DNA of 35,250 nucleotides. Origin: an uncultured Olegusella sp. (GTDB lineage Bacteria; Actinomycetota; Coriobacteriia; Coriobacteriales; Atopobiaceae). Where the stretch lies: the NCBI RefSeq assembly GCF_947253395.1, contig NZ_CAMXYY010000007.1, forward strand, positions 1 through 35,250, given 5' to 3'. Both the position numbers and the translations under genes were made by a program. Below, piece by piece: positions 1-8,856 of this stretch (position 1 is its first letter; each line of letters starts with the position of its first letter). The notes under the pieces were generated by a model. It saw only the letters and a list, made by a program, of their open reading frames with translations, was not told the DNA's origin and did not search any database.

Positions 1-140
1 TTTAATCCTGTGGTCGCATTTTGCAGGAATGTTTTCGCCGCCCACTCGGCAGTCGCTACGCTATAGTAATTAAAAAAGAGAAGTTAGCTTACGCAGCTTC
101 GCTTTTAGAATCTGCAAACTCCATCCGGGAGGGTCTTGGC

Positions 141-1136
141 ATGCCAACAACCGCGATTGTACTCGCCGCTGGCGAGGGAACGCGAATGAAGTCTGCCCAT
201 TCCAAAGTTACCCATAAGCTCCTCGACAGGCCGTTGGTCTGGTGGTCTGTGCGTGCGGCGCGTCAAGCTGGAGCTGATCGCATTGTGGTCGTTGTGGGAA
301 GCCACAGCCAAGAAGTGCGCGATTGTCTTGATGGCGAAGAGGTTATTTTTGTCGAGCAAGCACAACGTTTGGGTACTGGTCACGCTGTCCGCTGTGTACG
401 TGATGCGCTTGGTAGCTTTGATGGACCGGTCGTAGTTTTATCTGGTGATTCTCCGCTGCTGCGCGCTGAAACCATTGTTTCTCTTATTGAGCGCACAAAA
501 TCAGAGCATAACGCTTGTACGGTACTTACGATGACGCCTCCCGACCCTACGGGATATGGACGTATTGCCTTTGACGAGGCAGGCAACGTTCAGGCAATTA
601 TTGAGCATAAAGATTGCACCCCTGAGCAGCACCAGAGTTTGACTGAATGCAACTCAAGCATCTACTGCTTCTGTGGAGGCAGGCTTACGGTCAACATTGA
701 CAAAATTGGCAACCACAATGTCCAGCACGAGTATTACCTCACAGATATGGTGGGCATTTATGTGAATATGGGTGAGCCCGTTGCCTCTGTACATGTGGAT
801 GATTACGCCGAGCTCCTGGGCGTGAACAGTCGCATACAGTTGGCTGAAGCAAATAAAGCAATGCAACTGCGTATCAACCATGCATTGATGGCCGAAGGTG
901 TTTCGATGCTTGATCCTGCGCTTGTCTGGGTGGGCCCTGAAGTGAGTATTGGATGTGACACCACCTTGATGCCTCTCACGATGCTTTGGGGCACTACGCA
1001 GATTGGCAAAGATTGTCTTATTGGTCCTCATACGCGCCTTACAGACGTGCAGGTAGGTGATGGCTATATCCTTGAGGATTTTGTTGCCAAAGAAATTAAC
1101 ATTGAGGATGAACTTGATGCTGCACAGCCTTCCTAA
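141..1136 (+). CDS. glmU: GlmU-like UDP-GlcNAc pyrophosphorylase, short form lacking the acetyltransferase end
   Basis: The N-terminal nucleotidyltransferase domain should make UDP-GlcNAc from UTP and GlcNAc-1-phosphate for cell wall synthesis in the cytoplasm. The motif LAAGEGTRMKS (residues 8-18) with a downstream SKVTHK lysine matches the GlmU pyrophosphorylase loop. I chose the ATG preceded by GGGAGG with about 7 nt spacing; the frame stays open upstream but has no family similarity there. Full GlmU proteins are about 450-460 residues. This one has 331 and stops after only a few left-handed beta-helix hexapeptide turns, so the acetyl-CoA-binding part that acetylates glucosamine-1-phosphate is absent. 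It reads as a clean end, not an obvious frameshift. The acetylation step must be elsewhere, or the enzyme uses a preformed substrate. prs follows on the same strand after 126 bp. Confidence 0.82.
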   Translation: MPTTAIVLAAGEGTRMKSAHSKVTHKLLDRPLVWWSVRAARQAGADRIVVVVGSHSQEVRDCLDGEEVIFVEQAQRLGTGHAVRCVRDALGSFDGPVVVLSGDSPLLRAETIVSLIERTKSEHNACTVLTMTPPDPTGYGRIAFDEAGNVQAIIEHKDCTPEQHQSLTECNSSIYCFCGGRLTVNIDKIGNHNVQHEYYLTDMVGIYVNMGEPVASVHVDDYAELLGVNSRIQLAEANKAMQLRINHALMAEGVSMLDPALVWVGPEVSIGCDTTLMPLTMLWGTTQIGKDCLIGPHTRLTDVQVGDGYILEDFVAKEINIEDELDAAQPS

Positions 1137-1262
1137 GTACATTTTTTCTTTTAGCAATCCAGGTGTTTTGACACCTTGATAAGCAGTTCGTTCGCTGTAT
1201 CGTCCAAATAGTACAAACAGTCGTAGCGCCAGTCGCACAGCCCCATCAAGGAGGACAAGTAC

Positions 1263-2270
1263 ATGTACGAAGATCTATGTGCCCCTATGTTTGCTACCAA
1301 GGAAATAAAGCTGTTTACCTGCAGTGGCAACAAGGAGCTCGCGCAGGAGATTGCTGACATCTTGCACCTTGAGGTTTCTGGTCTCAAGCTTGAGAAGTTT
1401 GCTAATGGCGAGATTTATGCTCGTTTTGATGAGTCTATTCGTGGTGACGAGGTCTTCCTTATCCAGTCTATTGCAGGTAAAAACGTTAATGACCTGCTGA
1501 TGGAGCTGCTCATTGCAACTGACGCAGCCCATCGCGCATCTGCTGCAAGTGTGACGGCTGTCATTCCTCACTATGCCTATGCTCGTCAAGATCGCAAAGC
1601 TGCTTCCCGCGAGCCAATTACTGCTCGCCTTGTTGCCAATCTGCTTGAAACCGCAGGTGTTGATCGTGTTATTACTCTTGATTTGCACCAAGGTCAGATT
1701 CAGGGATTTTTTGATATTCCTGTCACTCACCTTACTGCCCTTGATCTCTTTGGCAAGTACTATGCCGAGAAGGGCGAGAAAATGGGTTGGGATTGGGAAA
1801 ATGTTGTCGTTGTGTCTCCCGATGTGGGCCGTGCTAAGGCTGCTAAAAAACTCTCCGATATGCTGGGCTGCTCGCTTGCTATCGCTCACAAGGGCCGTCC
1901 TCGCCACAATGTTTCCGAGGTCATGGCTATCATTGGTGATATTCAAGGCAAGACCTGCATCATTAACGATGATATGATTGATACCGCAGGAACGCTTTGT
2001 GGCTCGGTGAGGGAACTCAAGCAGAAGGGCGCTGGCGACATTTATGTCTGTGCCACACATGGTGTGTTTTCTGGCCCCGCTATTGAGCGCCTTGAAGATG
2101 TGCCTATTGAAGAGTGCTGCGTTACCAACGCAATTCCTTGTGAGTATGCAAATAAGGAAGGCTCCAAGATCAAGACTGTCTCTGTGGCCCCCGAGCTTTC
2201 TGAAGCAATCTACAAGGTATATACCAACCAGCCGACCTCTACCATTTTTGGTGGCGGCAGCGAGTTATAG
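1263..2270 (+). CDS. prs: Ribose-phosphate pyrophosphokinase (PRPP synthase)
   Basis: It transfers the pyrophosphate of ATP to ribose-5-phosphate, giving PRPP for purine, pyrimidine, NAD, histidine and tryptophan synthesis in the cytosol. The family signature DLHQGQIQGFFDIP lies at residues 140-153, the PRPP-binding loop DDMIDTAGT at 236-244, and the flexible catalytic loop KGRPRHN near 210. The length of 335 residues is a little above the usual 310-320 because of a short N-terminal extension. The start ATG has a strong AAGGAGG about 8 nt upstream. It lies between glmU and pth on the same strand, an arrangement common in Gram-positive bacteria. Identification is secure. Confidence 0.95.
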   Translation: MYEDLCAPMFATKEIKLFTCSGNKELAQEIADILHLEVSGLKLEKFANGEIYARFDESIRGDEVFLIQSIAGKNVNDLLMELLIATDAAHRASAASVTAVIPHYAYARQDRKAASREPITARLVANLLETAGVDRVITLDLHQGQIQGFFDIPVTHLTALDLFGKYYAEKGEKMGWDWENVVVVSPDVGRAKAAKKLSDMLGCSLAIAHKGRPRHNVSEVMAIIGDIQGKTCIINDDMIDTAGTLCGSVRELKQKGAGDIYVCATHGVFSGPAIERLEDVPIEECCVTNAIPCEYANKEGSKIKTVSVAPELSEAIYKVYTNQPTSTIFGGGSEL

Positions 2271-2279
2271 GATGCTTGT

Positions 2280-2864
2280 ATGCCCCCTGCTCCAAAGACA
2301 ATTCGCATAGTCTGTGGTCTGGGTAATCCTGGCGCAGACTATGCGTGTACTCGTCATAGCATTGGCTTTGCTGTAGTTGACCGCTTAGCGGATAACTATG
2401 GTGTTCGCTATTGGAAAAGCGAAGCTGGGTGTATGGTCGCACAAATCAAGGTGACGGATGCTTTTGGTGAAGCGCGCGAAGTGTTGCTTGCCAAGCCACA
2501 GGATTTTATGAATACCAGCGGTGGGCCTCTTTCCAAACTTGCACGCTTACATCATGTGAGTCCAGCGGAGTTGTTGGTAGTGCATGATGAGATTGATTTA
2601 GCGGCGGGCAAGCTTGCTGCCAAGTGGGGTGGAGGCCTGAATGCGCACAACGGCCTGCGTTCAGTTGCTGACAAGCTGGGTACACGTGATTTTGGTCGCC
2701 TGCGCTGCGGCATCGGCCGCCCTCCTGGAAAGATGGATGTAGCAACATATGTGTTGCGTCAACTCAAAGGTACTCAGTTGGATGAGTTTGAGATGCTTGC
2801 CGCTGATGGTGCCGCTTGCGTAGAGCGTTGCTTGAAAGAAGGACTCGCTCAGGTAGCAAAATAG
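2280..2864 (+). CDS. pth: Peptidyl-tRNA hydrolase
   Basis: It cleaves the ester bond of peptidyl-tRNAs released early from ribosomes, recycling tRNA. The sequence shows GLGNPG near the N-terminus, the catalytic histidine in TRHSIG (His26), FMNTSG (Asn78), the HDEIDL segment with the activating aspartate (Asp103), and HNGL (Asn124). These match the Pth active site, and 194 residues is the normal length. It begins 9 bp after the prs stop with a weak AGGA element, so translation may be coupled to prs. A gap of about 236 bp follows before the Nfn genes. Confidence 0.95.
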   Translation: MPPAPKTIRIVCGLGNPGADYACTRHSIGFAVVDRLADNYGVRYWKSEAGCMVAQIKVTDAFGEAREVLLAKPQDFMNTSGGPLSKLARLHHVSPAELLVVHDEIDLAAGKLAAKWGGGLNAHNGLRSVADKLGTRDFGRLRCGIGRPPGKMDVATYVLRQLKGTQLDEFEMLAADGAACVERCLKEGLAQVAK

Positions 2865-3100
2865 CGTGTCTTGCTTGCATATGCTTGTGACTGGTAAAGG
2901 CGCTTAATTAACTGGTCTTTTTTCCTTTTCGTCTCCTTCCTGAGGTTTAGCAATTTTGGGGAGGAGGTAGGGTGTTTTTGGACGTATTGCCTTAAGGGAA
3001 ACCGCTCCTTTGCGTTACAATCTTTATGTTGTGTGGTTCGATCGGCGCGGGGGACGTGCGGATCGAATTGAGATGCTGCGAAGGAGAGGAGCCCTGCGCT

Positions 3101-3943
3101 ATGTACAAAATCCTCGATAAGACGCAGTTCTCGGAGAAGGTATTCAAGTTCCGCATTGAGGCACCCAAGATGGCCAAGCACTGCAAGGCTGGTCAATTCC
3201 TGATGGTGCGTGCAAACGAGACGGGCGAGCGCGTGCCCTTCACTTTTGCGGATTGGGATGCCGACGAGGGCTGGGTCGAGTTCATCTTCATGGTAATTGG
3301 CAAGACTACCATGATGCTTTCGACGTATCAGGCTGGTGACTTTATTCAGGATGTTACTGGTCCTTTGGGTCGACCCAGCGAGTTTGAGGATGGTGTTTGG
3401 ACGGTTATTGGTGGTGGCGTTGGCTTGGCCATCGCGTTCCCCATTACCCGTCAGCTCGTCAAGACTGGTCATGAGGTCCATGCCATCATGGGTGCTCGTA
3501 CCAAGGATTTGCTGTTGCTTGAGCCGCAGTTCCGCGAAATCCTCGATGATGAGCATGTTCATATCACCACCGATGATGGTTCCTATGGTGAGCAAGGCGT
3601 TGTCACCGCGCCGCTTGAGCGTCTCCTGCAGGCTGGCCAGACCGATCATGTCTTTTGCGTAGGTCCTGTGCCGATGATGAAGTTCTCTGCTATGACTGCC
3701 GAGAAGTACAACACGCCGATTACTGCTTCTTTGAATCCCATTATGGTTGATGGCACTGGTATGTGCGGTTGCTGCCGCGTTGAGGTTGGTGGCAAGACCA
3801 AATTTGCTTGCGTCGATGGCCCTGACTTTGACGCAACCAAAGTTGACTGGAATGACCTGCGTGCTCGTCAGGCCGCATACCGCACCGAAGAGGGTCAGGC
3901 CATGAAGGCCTATGAGGAGGCGAATTGCGCATGCCAGAAGTAA
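3101..3943 (+). CDS. nfnA: NfnA-type small subunit of NADH-dependent reduced ferredoxin:NADP+ oxidoreductase
   Basis: This is a dihydroorotate-dehydrogenase-electron-transfer/sulfide-dehydrogenase-type flavoprotein that should bind FAD, NAD(H) and a [2Fe-2S] cluster. The flavin-binding segment RVPFTFAD is near residue 44 and the NAD-binding glycine stretch GGGVGLAIAF near 104. C-terminal cluster ligands fit Asp217, Cys222, Cys225 and Cys237 in VDGTGMCGCC and KFACVDG. A cluster with one aspartate ligand is characteristic of NfnA, which argues against PyrK. The start is the ATG with AAGGAGAGG about 11 nt upstream; a longer in-frame start at 3026 lacks family similarity. A TACAAT box at 3016-3021 may be the -10 element. 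It overlaps nfnB by 13 bp, so the subunits are probably translationally coupled. Confidence 0.85.
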   Translation: MYKILDKTQFSEKVFKFRIEAPKMAKHCKAGQFLMVRANETGERVPFTFADWDADEGWVEFIFMVIGKTTMMLSTYQAGDFIQDVTGPLGRPSEFEDGVWTVIGGGVGLAIAFPITRQLVKTGHEVHAIMGARTKDLLLLEPQFREILDDEHVHITTDDGSYGEQGVVTAPLERLLQAGQTDHVFCVGPVPMMKFSAMTAEKYNTPITASLNPIMVDGTGMCGCCRVEVGGKTKFACVDGPDFDATKVDWNDLRARQAAYRTEEGQAMKAYEEANCACQK

Positions 3944-5331
3944 AAGGTCGTTACATTCCTGATATGAAGACGCCGCGCGTTCCTGCTAATGAAGAGCCAG
4001 CACTTGAGCGTGCTCGCGATTTCCGTCCTGTTGATAAGGGCTATACCGAAGACATGGCGGTTACCGAGGCTAATCGCTGCCTCGATTGCAAACGTCCATT
4101 CTGCGTTGAGGGTTGTCCTGTCAACATCGATATCCCTAAATTCATCGAAGCCATCCGTAAGCGTGAGTTTGGTCATGGTCTGGATGTCATCCGCGAAGAC
4201 TCCATGCTGCCTGCTATCTGCGGACGTGTCTGCCCGCAAGAGAGTCAGTGCGAGGGCCTTTGTATTCGTGGCAAGAAGAGCGAGCCTGTGGCAATTGGTC
4301 AGCTTGAGCGCTTCTTGGGTGACCGTCCTGAGCTTGCTTCTGCTCCTGTCAAGAAGCCTGCCAATGGCAAGAAGGTTGCCATCATTGGTTGTGGTCCTTC
4401 TGGTATTACCTGTGCTGGTGAGCTTGCTCGTGAGGGCTTTGACGTTACTGTGTTCGAGGCCTTCTTTACTGGTGGTGGCGTTTTGGTTTATGGCATTCCT
4501 GAGTTCCGTCTTCCCAAAGCAGTTGTCAAGCGCGAGATTGATGGCCTTGAGGAGCTTGGCGTCAAGTTTGAGTACAACTCGGTGGTTGGTCGTATCACCG
4601 ATGCCCAGGAGCTCTTTGACCAGGGCTTTGATGCCCTCTACATTGCACTTGGTGCGGGTCTGCCCAAATTCCTGAATGTTCCTGGTGAGAACCTGTCCAA
4701 TGTCTTTTTTGCAAACGAGTACCTTACCCGTGTTAACCTCATGAAGGCAAACCAGTTTCCTGAGTATGACACGCCTATGAAACACGGTAAGCATGTCGTA
4801 GTCTTTGGTGGCGGAAATGTTGCTATGGACTCTGTCCGTACTGCTTTGCGCCTAGGCGCTGATGAGGTTACCCTTTGCTACCGTCGTACCGAGGCTGAGA
4901 TGCCCGCACGTCGTGCTGAGGTGCTCCATGCTAAGGCTGAGGGTGTCAAGATTCATGAGCTTGTCTCACCTCTGGAGTTTATTGCTGGCGAGGACGGCGC
5001 TGTCTGTGGTGTCAAGGTTCAAAACATGCAGCTTGGCGAGCCAGATGAGTCTGGTCGCCGCCGCCCCGAGCCCATCGAGGGTGACACTGAAATTATTCCT
5101 TGTGACGTCGCCGTATCCGCAATTGGTACTAACGCTAATCCCTTTGCCGAGATGATTGGTGATTACGACCTCAACAAGTGGGGCTACATTGCCACCGATG
5201 AGGATGGTCGTACTTCTGATCCTCGTATCTGGGCTGGTGGTGACGTTGTTACTGGTGCCGCTACGGTTATTTTGGCAATGGGCGCTGGCAAAAAGGCCGC
5301 TGCAAGCATGACCAAGGCTCTGCTTGGCTAG
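3931..5331 (+). CDS. nfnB: NfnB-type large subunit (GltD-like NADPH oxidoreductase)
   Basis: This GltD-family flavoprotein binds FAD, NADP(H) and two [4Fe-4S] clusters. With NfnA it would couple NADH and reduced ferredoxin oxidation to NADPH formation by electron bifurcation, a redox-balancing step of anaerobes. N-terminal cluster motifs are CLDCKRPFC-VEGCP and CGRVCPQESQCEGLC. A first Rossmann site VAIIGCGPSGITCAGELA and a second HVVVFGGGNVAMDSV follow. The length of 466 residues fits NfnB; glutamate synthase small subunits are similar, but no glutamate synthase large subunit is adjacent and the NfnA partner is. The ATG is preferred, with GAGGAGG 10 nt upstream; a TTG six bases earlier is also possible. 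A strong terminator follows. Confidence 0.87.
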   Translation: MPEVKGRYIPDMKTPRVPANEEPALERARDFRPVDKGYTEDMAVTEANRCLDCKRPFCVEGCPVNIDIPKFIEAIRKREFGHGLDVIREDSMLPAICGRVCPQESQCEGLCIRGKKSEPVAIGQLERFLGDRPELASAPVKKPANGKKVAIIGCGPSGITCAGELAREGFDVTVFEAFFTGGGVLVYGIPEFRLPKAVVKREIDGLEELGVKFEYNSVVGRITDAQELFDQGFDALYIALGAGLPKFLNVPGENLSNVFFANEYLTRVNLMKANQFPEYDTPMKHGKHVVVFGGGNVAMDSVRTALRLGADEVTLCYRRTEAEMPARRAEVLHAKAEGVKIHELVSPLEFIAGEDGAVCGVKVQNMQLGEPDESGRRRPEPIEGDTEIIPCDVAVSAIGTNANPFAEMIGDYDLNKWGYIATDEDGRTSDPRIWAGGDVVTGAATVILAMGAGKKAAASMTKALLG

Positions 5332-5362
5332 TCAAGTTTCACGTTATATATCTAAGCAGGTC

Positions 5363-5396
5363 AGGCGGGGCTCGCAGACGCGGGTCCCGCCTTTTA
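5363..5396 (+). terminator. Intrinsic terminator after nfnAB
   Basis: AGGCGGG pairs perfectly with CCCGCCT across a 16-nt loop and is followed by TTTT. It lies 31 bp past the nfnB stop. Confidence 0.85.
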
Positions 5397-5488
5397 TAGC
5401 TAACTAGTTTGGTTTTCTGCATTTTTTGCAGGCAAATTGCTGAGATAAATCCAGCCTAGCCTCACCTATCCTTTACACAGCCCTCATA

Positions 5489-5598
5489 AGCGTTGCAACC
5501 TGAGGTTGCAACGCTTCCTATCTACCTGCACTTTTGTATAAATAAGCAGGTAGATAGCTATGACGAATATTCATTGCAAGCTGAGGTTGCAACGAATA
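5489..5598. repeat. Cluster of three consecutive inverted repeats
   Basis: Three hairpins lie back to back. AGCGTTGCAACC pairs with GGTTGCAACGCT over a 3-nt loop (5489-5515). CTATCTACCTGC pairs with GCAGGTAGATAG over 16 nt (5518-5557). ATTCATTGCAA pairs with TTGCAACGAAT with one mismatch (about 5569-5597). The first and third share the sequence TGAGGTTGCAACG as a direct repeat. No T-tract follows the first two, so they do not look like ordinary terminators. The set sits between convergent nfnB and the leftward peptidoglycan-binding gene, and the remainder of that roughly 340-bp gap holds the terminators on either side and nothing else recognised. Confidence 0.7.
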
Positions 5599-5615
5599 CA
5601 AAGAGGAATTTGCAA

Positions 5616-5643
5616 TAAAAAAGCTCCAGCCTCAGACTGGAGC
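5616..5643 (-). terminator. Intrinsic terminator for the leftward gene block
   Basis: Read leftward, GCTCCAG and CTGGAGC form a 7-bp stem with a 7-nt loop followed by a run of six T. It lies 30 bp downstream of the stop of the peptidoglycan-binding-domain gene. Confidence 0.85.
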
Positions 5644-5673
5644 AGGGTAGAGCTAGGGATGAGAGAAGCAGAG

Positions 5674-6603
5674 CTAGTGTGCTTCGGGCAAAGCAAAGGC
5701 AGCACAGATTGCATCCAGCAGCATGACAGCAAAGGTCTGAGAGTCGCTCGCAGTAAAACTGCCGTCATATCCTAACTGGAGCGGCAACTCAATGCGAAGC
5801 ACCTGTGGCCCCTTGTGTTTATGTGTGACATCCAAAGCAACGCGGATGCGCATGGGCAGTGCATCTGCATCATCCATCGTTACATTTTGGATGGATGAGT
5901 CAGTGGGTAGTGGTGTTGTGGCCACAATAAAGAGCACATCAATATCTGAGCGCGCGTCATCAGGAGTATTGATGAGTTTAAGACCGCTCTTTTCAGTTGT
6001 AGCAGAAGCGAGATTCCATACGCGTCCTGCGATATTACGAGAGATAGGCTCTTCGCCAGTAATCTGTAGGCTCATTGATTCCAGTACATCTGCTGCGCGA
6101 GCAAAGCCCATACCGCCCATAGGATGCGGGTCAGAAGCAGGTTTGCCGCCCCATACATGATGCAGACGGTCAATAGCCTCAAAGGTATCTTGGAAGCACA
6201 TGCCATCAGCAAGGGCCCCCTGGCTTTCTTGGAATTGCTTTACCGCAGACTCAGTGTAGGCGCCATAGTACCCATCGGCCTCTCCGCAAGAAAAACCCAA
6301 GATATTCAGGCGTGTTTGCAACGTACGCACATCGGAGCCATGAAACTTGGGCAATCTTAGGTAGAGCGTACGGTCACCGAGCTGATAGCTTTCATCTACC
6401 AAAGCAGACCATGTTTCGGTATCGATGCAGCTATCGAGTGTTAGTCCCTGTGCCAGACGAAAACGACCCACGGCCGTTGCAGTAGAAGGACCAAAACGAT
6501 GAGCCTCAAGTTCGGCTGCATCAATCTGCTGACCGGTAGCAACTAGGCGCTCCTGGATGTCCTCCACGGCGGCGCCAGTTGCGCCCTCGCGAATGGGTTC
6601 CAT
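5674..6603 (-). CDS. Peptidoglycan-binding-domain protein, function unknown
   Basis: Two tandem PG_binding_1-type domains are visible, at about residues 5-70 and 80-145; the second has the typical LQTRLNILGFSCGEADGYYG pattern. The C-terminal half (about 160-309) has no recognised catalytic motif. It contains alternating hydrophobic strands and is mildly amidase-like in spacing only, so no enzyme activity is claimed. There is no signal peptide or membrane segment, which is odd for a wall-binding protein; the domains may serve another binding role. The start codon follows the stop of the polyprenyl synthetase gene directly (TAA then ATG), so the two are co-transcribed and translationally coupled. 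The pairing suggests a cell-envelope role, by inference. Confidence 0.75.
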   Translation of the reverse strand: MEPIREGATGAAVEDIQERLVATGQQIDAAELEAHRFGPSTATAVGRFRLAQGLTLDSCIDTETWSALVDESYQLGDRTLYLRLPKFHGSDVRTLQTRLNILGFSCGEADGYYGAYTESAVKQFQESQGALADGMCFQDTFEAIDRLHHVWGGKPASDPHPMGGMGFARAADVLESMSLQITGEEPISRNIAGRVWNLASATTEKSGLKLINTPDDARSDIDVLFIVATTPLPTDSSIQNVTMDDADALPMRIRVALDVTHKHKGPQVLRIELPLQLGYDGSFTASDSQTFAVMLLDAICAAFALPEAH

Positions 6604-7662
6604 TTATGCACTCCGTTCAATAAAGAAATCTGCCATAGAAAGCAGGGTGGCACGTGCCTCTTTGGCAAACATTGCGCCATCCAGCTTGAGTTTTGCTGTA
6701 GCAATCAGGCGAGCAGCCTCCTGCTGTACGTAGTCAATCGACCCCGCCTCTTGCATGAGTTCGACGGCATATTTGAGTTTAGCAGCATCGGCTGTGTGGG
6801 CCTTAAGAATCTGTAGTAGTTTGTCCTGCTTTTCTTCAGGAAGATGTATCAGTGCATGAACCACTGCAAGCGTGCGCTTTCCCTCGGTGATGTCGCTGCG
6901 GAAGTCCTTGCCTTGTGCTTTGGCATCTCCTATGAGGTTAAGCAGATCATCGGCCAGCTGGAATGCAAGGCCCGCTGCCATACCAAATTCTCGTAGTGCT
7001 TTGACTTGTTCGGGACTACCTCCGCCGCAAATGGCACCTACGGCCAAAGGTACTGCCCCTGAGTAATAAGCAGTCTTATGTTGCGCCATATATAGATAAT
7101 CTTCGGGCGTAATATCCCAGCGCTTATCACGCACCCAACCCAGGTCAAGTGCCTGTCCCTCGACGGTCATACGCTCCATGCGTACAATCTCGCTGATGGC
7201 ACGCAAAGTTACCGCGTCCGGTAGGCTGCTGTGAGCAAGCATGTCGCTTATGACTTCTACTAACGCGAGGTCTCCCACGTTTATTGCAATCCCGACGCCT
7301 TCACTTATATGCACGCAGGGTTTGCCCCGTCGGGTCTCTCCTTGATCGGCAATATCATCGTGAATCAGCGCGGCACTCTGAAAATTTTCAATTGCACAGG
7401 CAAAAGGCAGCGCTCGCATGGCATCTCCCCATACTGCCTCACAGCCAAGTAGACAGAGTGCAGGACGTGTTCTTTTTCCTCCACGTGCGGTAAACTCTGC
7501 GAGCGGCCCATAAAGATAACGCTCTAAGTCATCATGCTGGCTACCAGCAGCTGCATGTGGCGCATGCGTCGCAAGATAGTCTTCGATGATAGGCAGGCGC
7601 CGACGTAAGTATGCAACAAAACGACCAGGCTCGGGTTGTATATTCGCTGCATGAGAAGTCAT
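6604..7662 (-). CDS. Polyprenyl synthetase (trans-prenyltransferase family)
   Basis: It condenses isopentenyl diphosphate onto an allylic diphosphate to make an isoprenoid chain (farnesyl/geranylgeranyl or longer). The sequence shows GGKRTRP at residues 61-67, the first aspartate-rich motif DDIAD at 102-106 followed by RRGKP, and the second motif DDLLN at 238-242. In the second motif the last aspartate of DDxxD is Asn, a substitution whose effect on chain length cannot be judged here. The length of 352 residues is normal. An AGGTG element precedes the ATG. The product may feed quinone or carrier-lipid synthesis; the coupled peptidoglycan-binding gene favours an envelope link, but this is weak. 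Confidence 0.87.
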   Translation of the reverse strand: MTSHAANIQPEPGRFVAYLRRRLPIIEDYLATHAPHAAAGSQHDDLERYLYGPLAEFTARGGKRTRPALCLLGCEAVWGDAMRALPFACAIENFQSAALIHDDIADQGETRRGKPCVHISEGVGIAINVGDLALVEVISDMLAHSSLPDAVTLRAISEIVRMERMTVEGQALDLGWVRDKRWDITPEDYLYMAQHKTAYYSGAVPLAVGAICGGGSPEQVKALREFGMAAGLAFQLADDLLNLIGDAKAQGKDFRSDITEGKRTLAVVHALIHLPEEKQDKLLQILKAHTADAAKLKYAVELMQEAGSIDYVQQEAARLIATAKLKLDGAMFAKEARATLLSMADFFIERSA

Positions 7663-7689
7663 GTTTCACCTGCTTTCTTATTGTTGAAA

Positions 7690-7717
7690 ATAGTACAGTT
7701 TTTAGTTTAGAACTCAA
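7690..7717 (-). promoter_or_regulatory. Candidate promoter for the polyprenyl synthetase operon
   Basis: Read leftward, TTGAGT and TACTAT are separated by 16 bp and lie 28-55 bp upstream of the start codon. The match to a housekeeping sigma promoter is good but unproven. Confidence 0.4.
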
Positions 7718-7788
7718 TTTTAGCGTATGCCTGCTGTGTACTGTGAAAGCTGACAGCTACACCGTTGGTAGTGGTCATAGGGGAGTAG

Positions 7789-8856
7789 TTACTCCTTGCC
7801 CTCAGACTCATAGCCATTGGGGTTGTTGCTCTGCCAATTCCAGCTATCGCGGCACATATCATCAAGGTTGTATTTTGCCTTCCAACCCATCTTTTGCTCT
7901 GCTTTACTGCAATCCGCATAGTTGGCAACAACATCGCCTGCGCGCCGGGGACCAATCTTGTAAGGTAGTTCCTTTCCGCAAGCGCGCGAGAAGGCATGCA
8001 CTACATCCAACACAGAAGAACCCTTACCAGTACCGAGGTTAAAAATCTCTACACCTGTGCGGCCATTCATCCAGGCTAGGGCTGCCACATGACCCGAGGC
8101 GAGATCCATCACATGGATATAGTCGCGGACACCAGTGCCGTCAGGCGTGGGATAGTCATCGCCCCACACACGGACGTATTCGCGTTTACCTACGGCAACT
8201 TGTGCGACATATGGTACGAGGTTGTTGGGAATCCCTTTGGGATCTTCGCCCATCATGCCTGAGGGATGTGCGCCAATGGGATTAAAGTAGCGAAGCAAAA
8301 CAACATTCCATTCGGGATCTGCCACGTGCAGATCGCTTAGGATTTGTTCGATCATCCACTTGGTCCAGCCATAGGGATTGGTGGCAGGTTTTTTGGGACT
8401 GTTTTCGGTGAGCGGTAATGTGTCAGGTTCACCATAGACGGTAGCTGAGCTGGAAAAAATGATGGACTTGCAGCCGTGGTCGCGCATGACCTCAACGAGA
8501 TTAAGTGTATTGCCCAGATTGTTCTTATAGTATTCGATGGGTTTTTCGACGGACTCACCTACAGCTTTGTAGCCTGCAAAGTGAATAACACGGTCAATCT
8601 GATTGTCCGTAAAGATGGTGTCCATGGCCTTGCGGCTATTTACATCGGCCTCATAGAAGGTCAGACGGCTGGCCGCCTCATCGCCGACAATCTCGTCGAT
8701 GCGGTCGATAACAATATCAGAGGCATTGGATAGATCATCCACAACAATAACCTCATAGCCTTGCTGTAACAGTTCGACTACCGTATGACTGCCGATAAAA
8801 CCTGCGCCGCCGGTAACGAGCACGCACGTATCCTTGGGATTTTTCTTCTGACCCAT
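7789..8856 (-). CDS. galE: UDP-glucose 4-epimerase
   Basis: It interconverts UDP-glucose and UDP-galactose for galactose use and surface glycan precursors. The NAD-binding motif TGGAGFIGSH lies at residues 15-24, the catalytic Ser region SSSATVYG at 135-142, and the YxxxK pair is Tyr162-Lys166 in NPYGWTK. A start at residue 1 of MGQKKNP is chosen because AAGGAG lies 5 nt upstream. The frame remains open for another 38 codons, but that stretch has no similarity to the family. The length of 355 residues is usual. It is divergent from the acyltransferase gene; both could act on envelope polysaccharide. Confidence 0.92.
   Translation of the reverse strand: MGQKKNPKDTCVLVTGGAGFIGSHTVVELLQQGYEVIVVDDLSNASDIVIDRIDEIVGDEAASRLTFYEADVNSRKAMDTIFTDNQIDRVIHFAGYKAVGESVEKPIEYYKNNLGNTLNLVEVMRDHGCKSIIFSSSATVYGEPDTLPLTENSPKKPATNPYGWTKWMIEQILSDLHVADPEWNVVLLRYFNPIGAHPSGMMGEDPKGIPNNLVPYVAQVAVGKREYVRVWGDDYPTPDGTGVRDYIHVMDLASGHVAALAWMNGRTGVEIFNLGTGKGSSVLDVVHAFSRACGKELPYKIGPRRAGDVVANYADCSKAEQKMGWKAKYNLDDMCRDSWNWQSNNPNGYESEGKE

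Noticed and set aside
3101..5331. pyrK plus glutamate synthase small subunit
   Set aside because: No pyrD or gltB neighbours; the aspartate-containing [2Fe-2S] motif and overlap with a GltD-like partner fit NfnA and NfnB better.
5417..5431. CTGCA/TGCAG mini-hairpin as a second terminator
   Set aside because: A 5-bp stem with an AT-rich loop and no T-run after it; too weak beside the strong terminator upstream.
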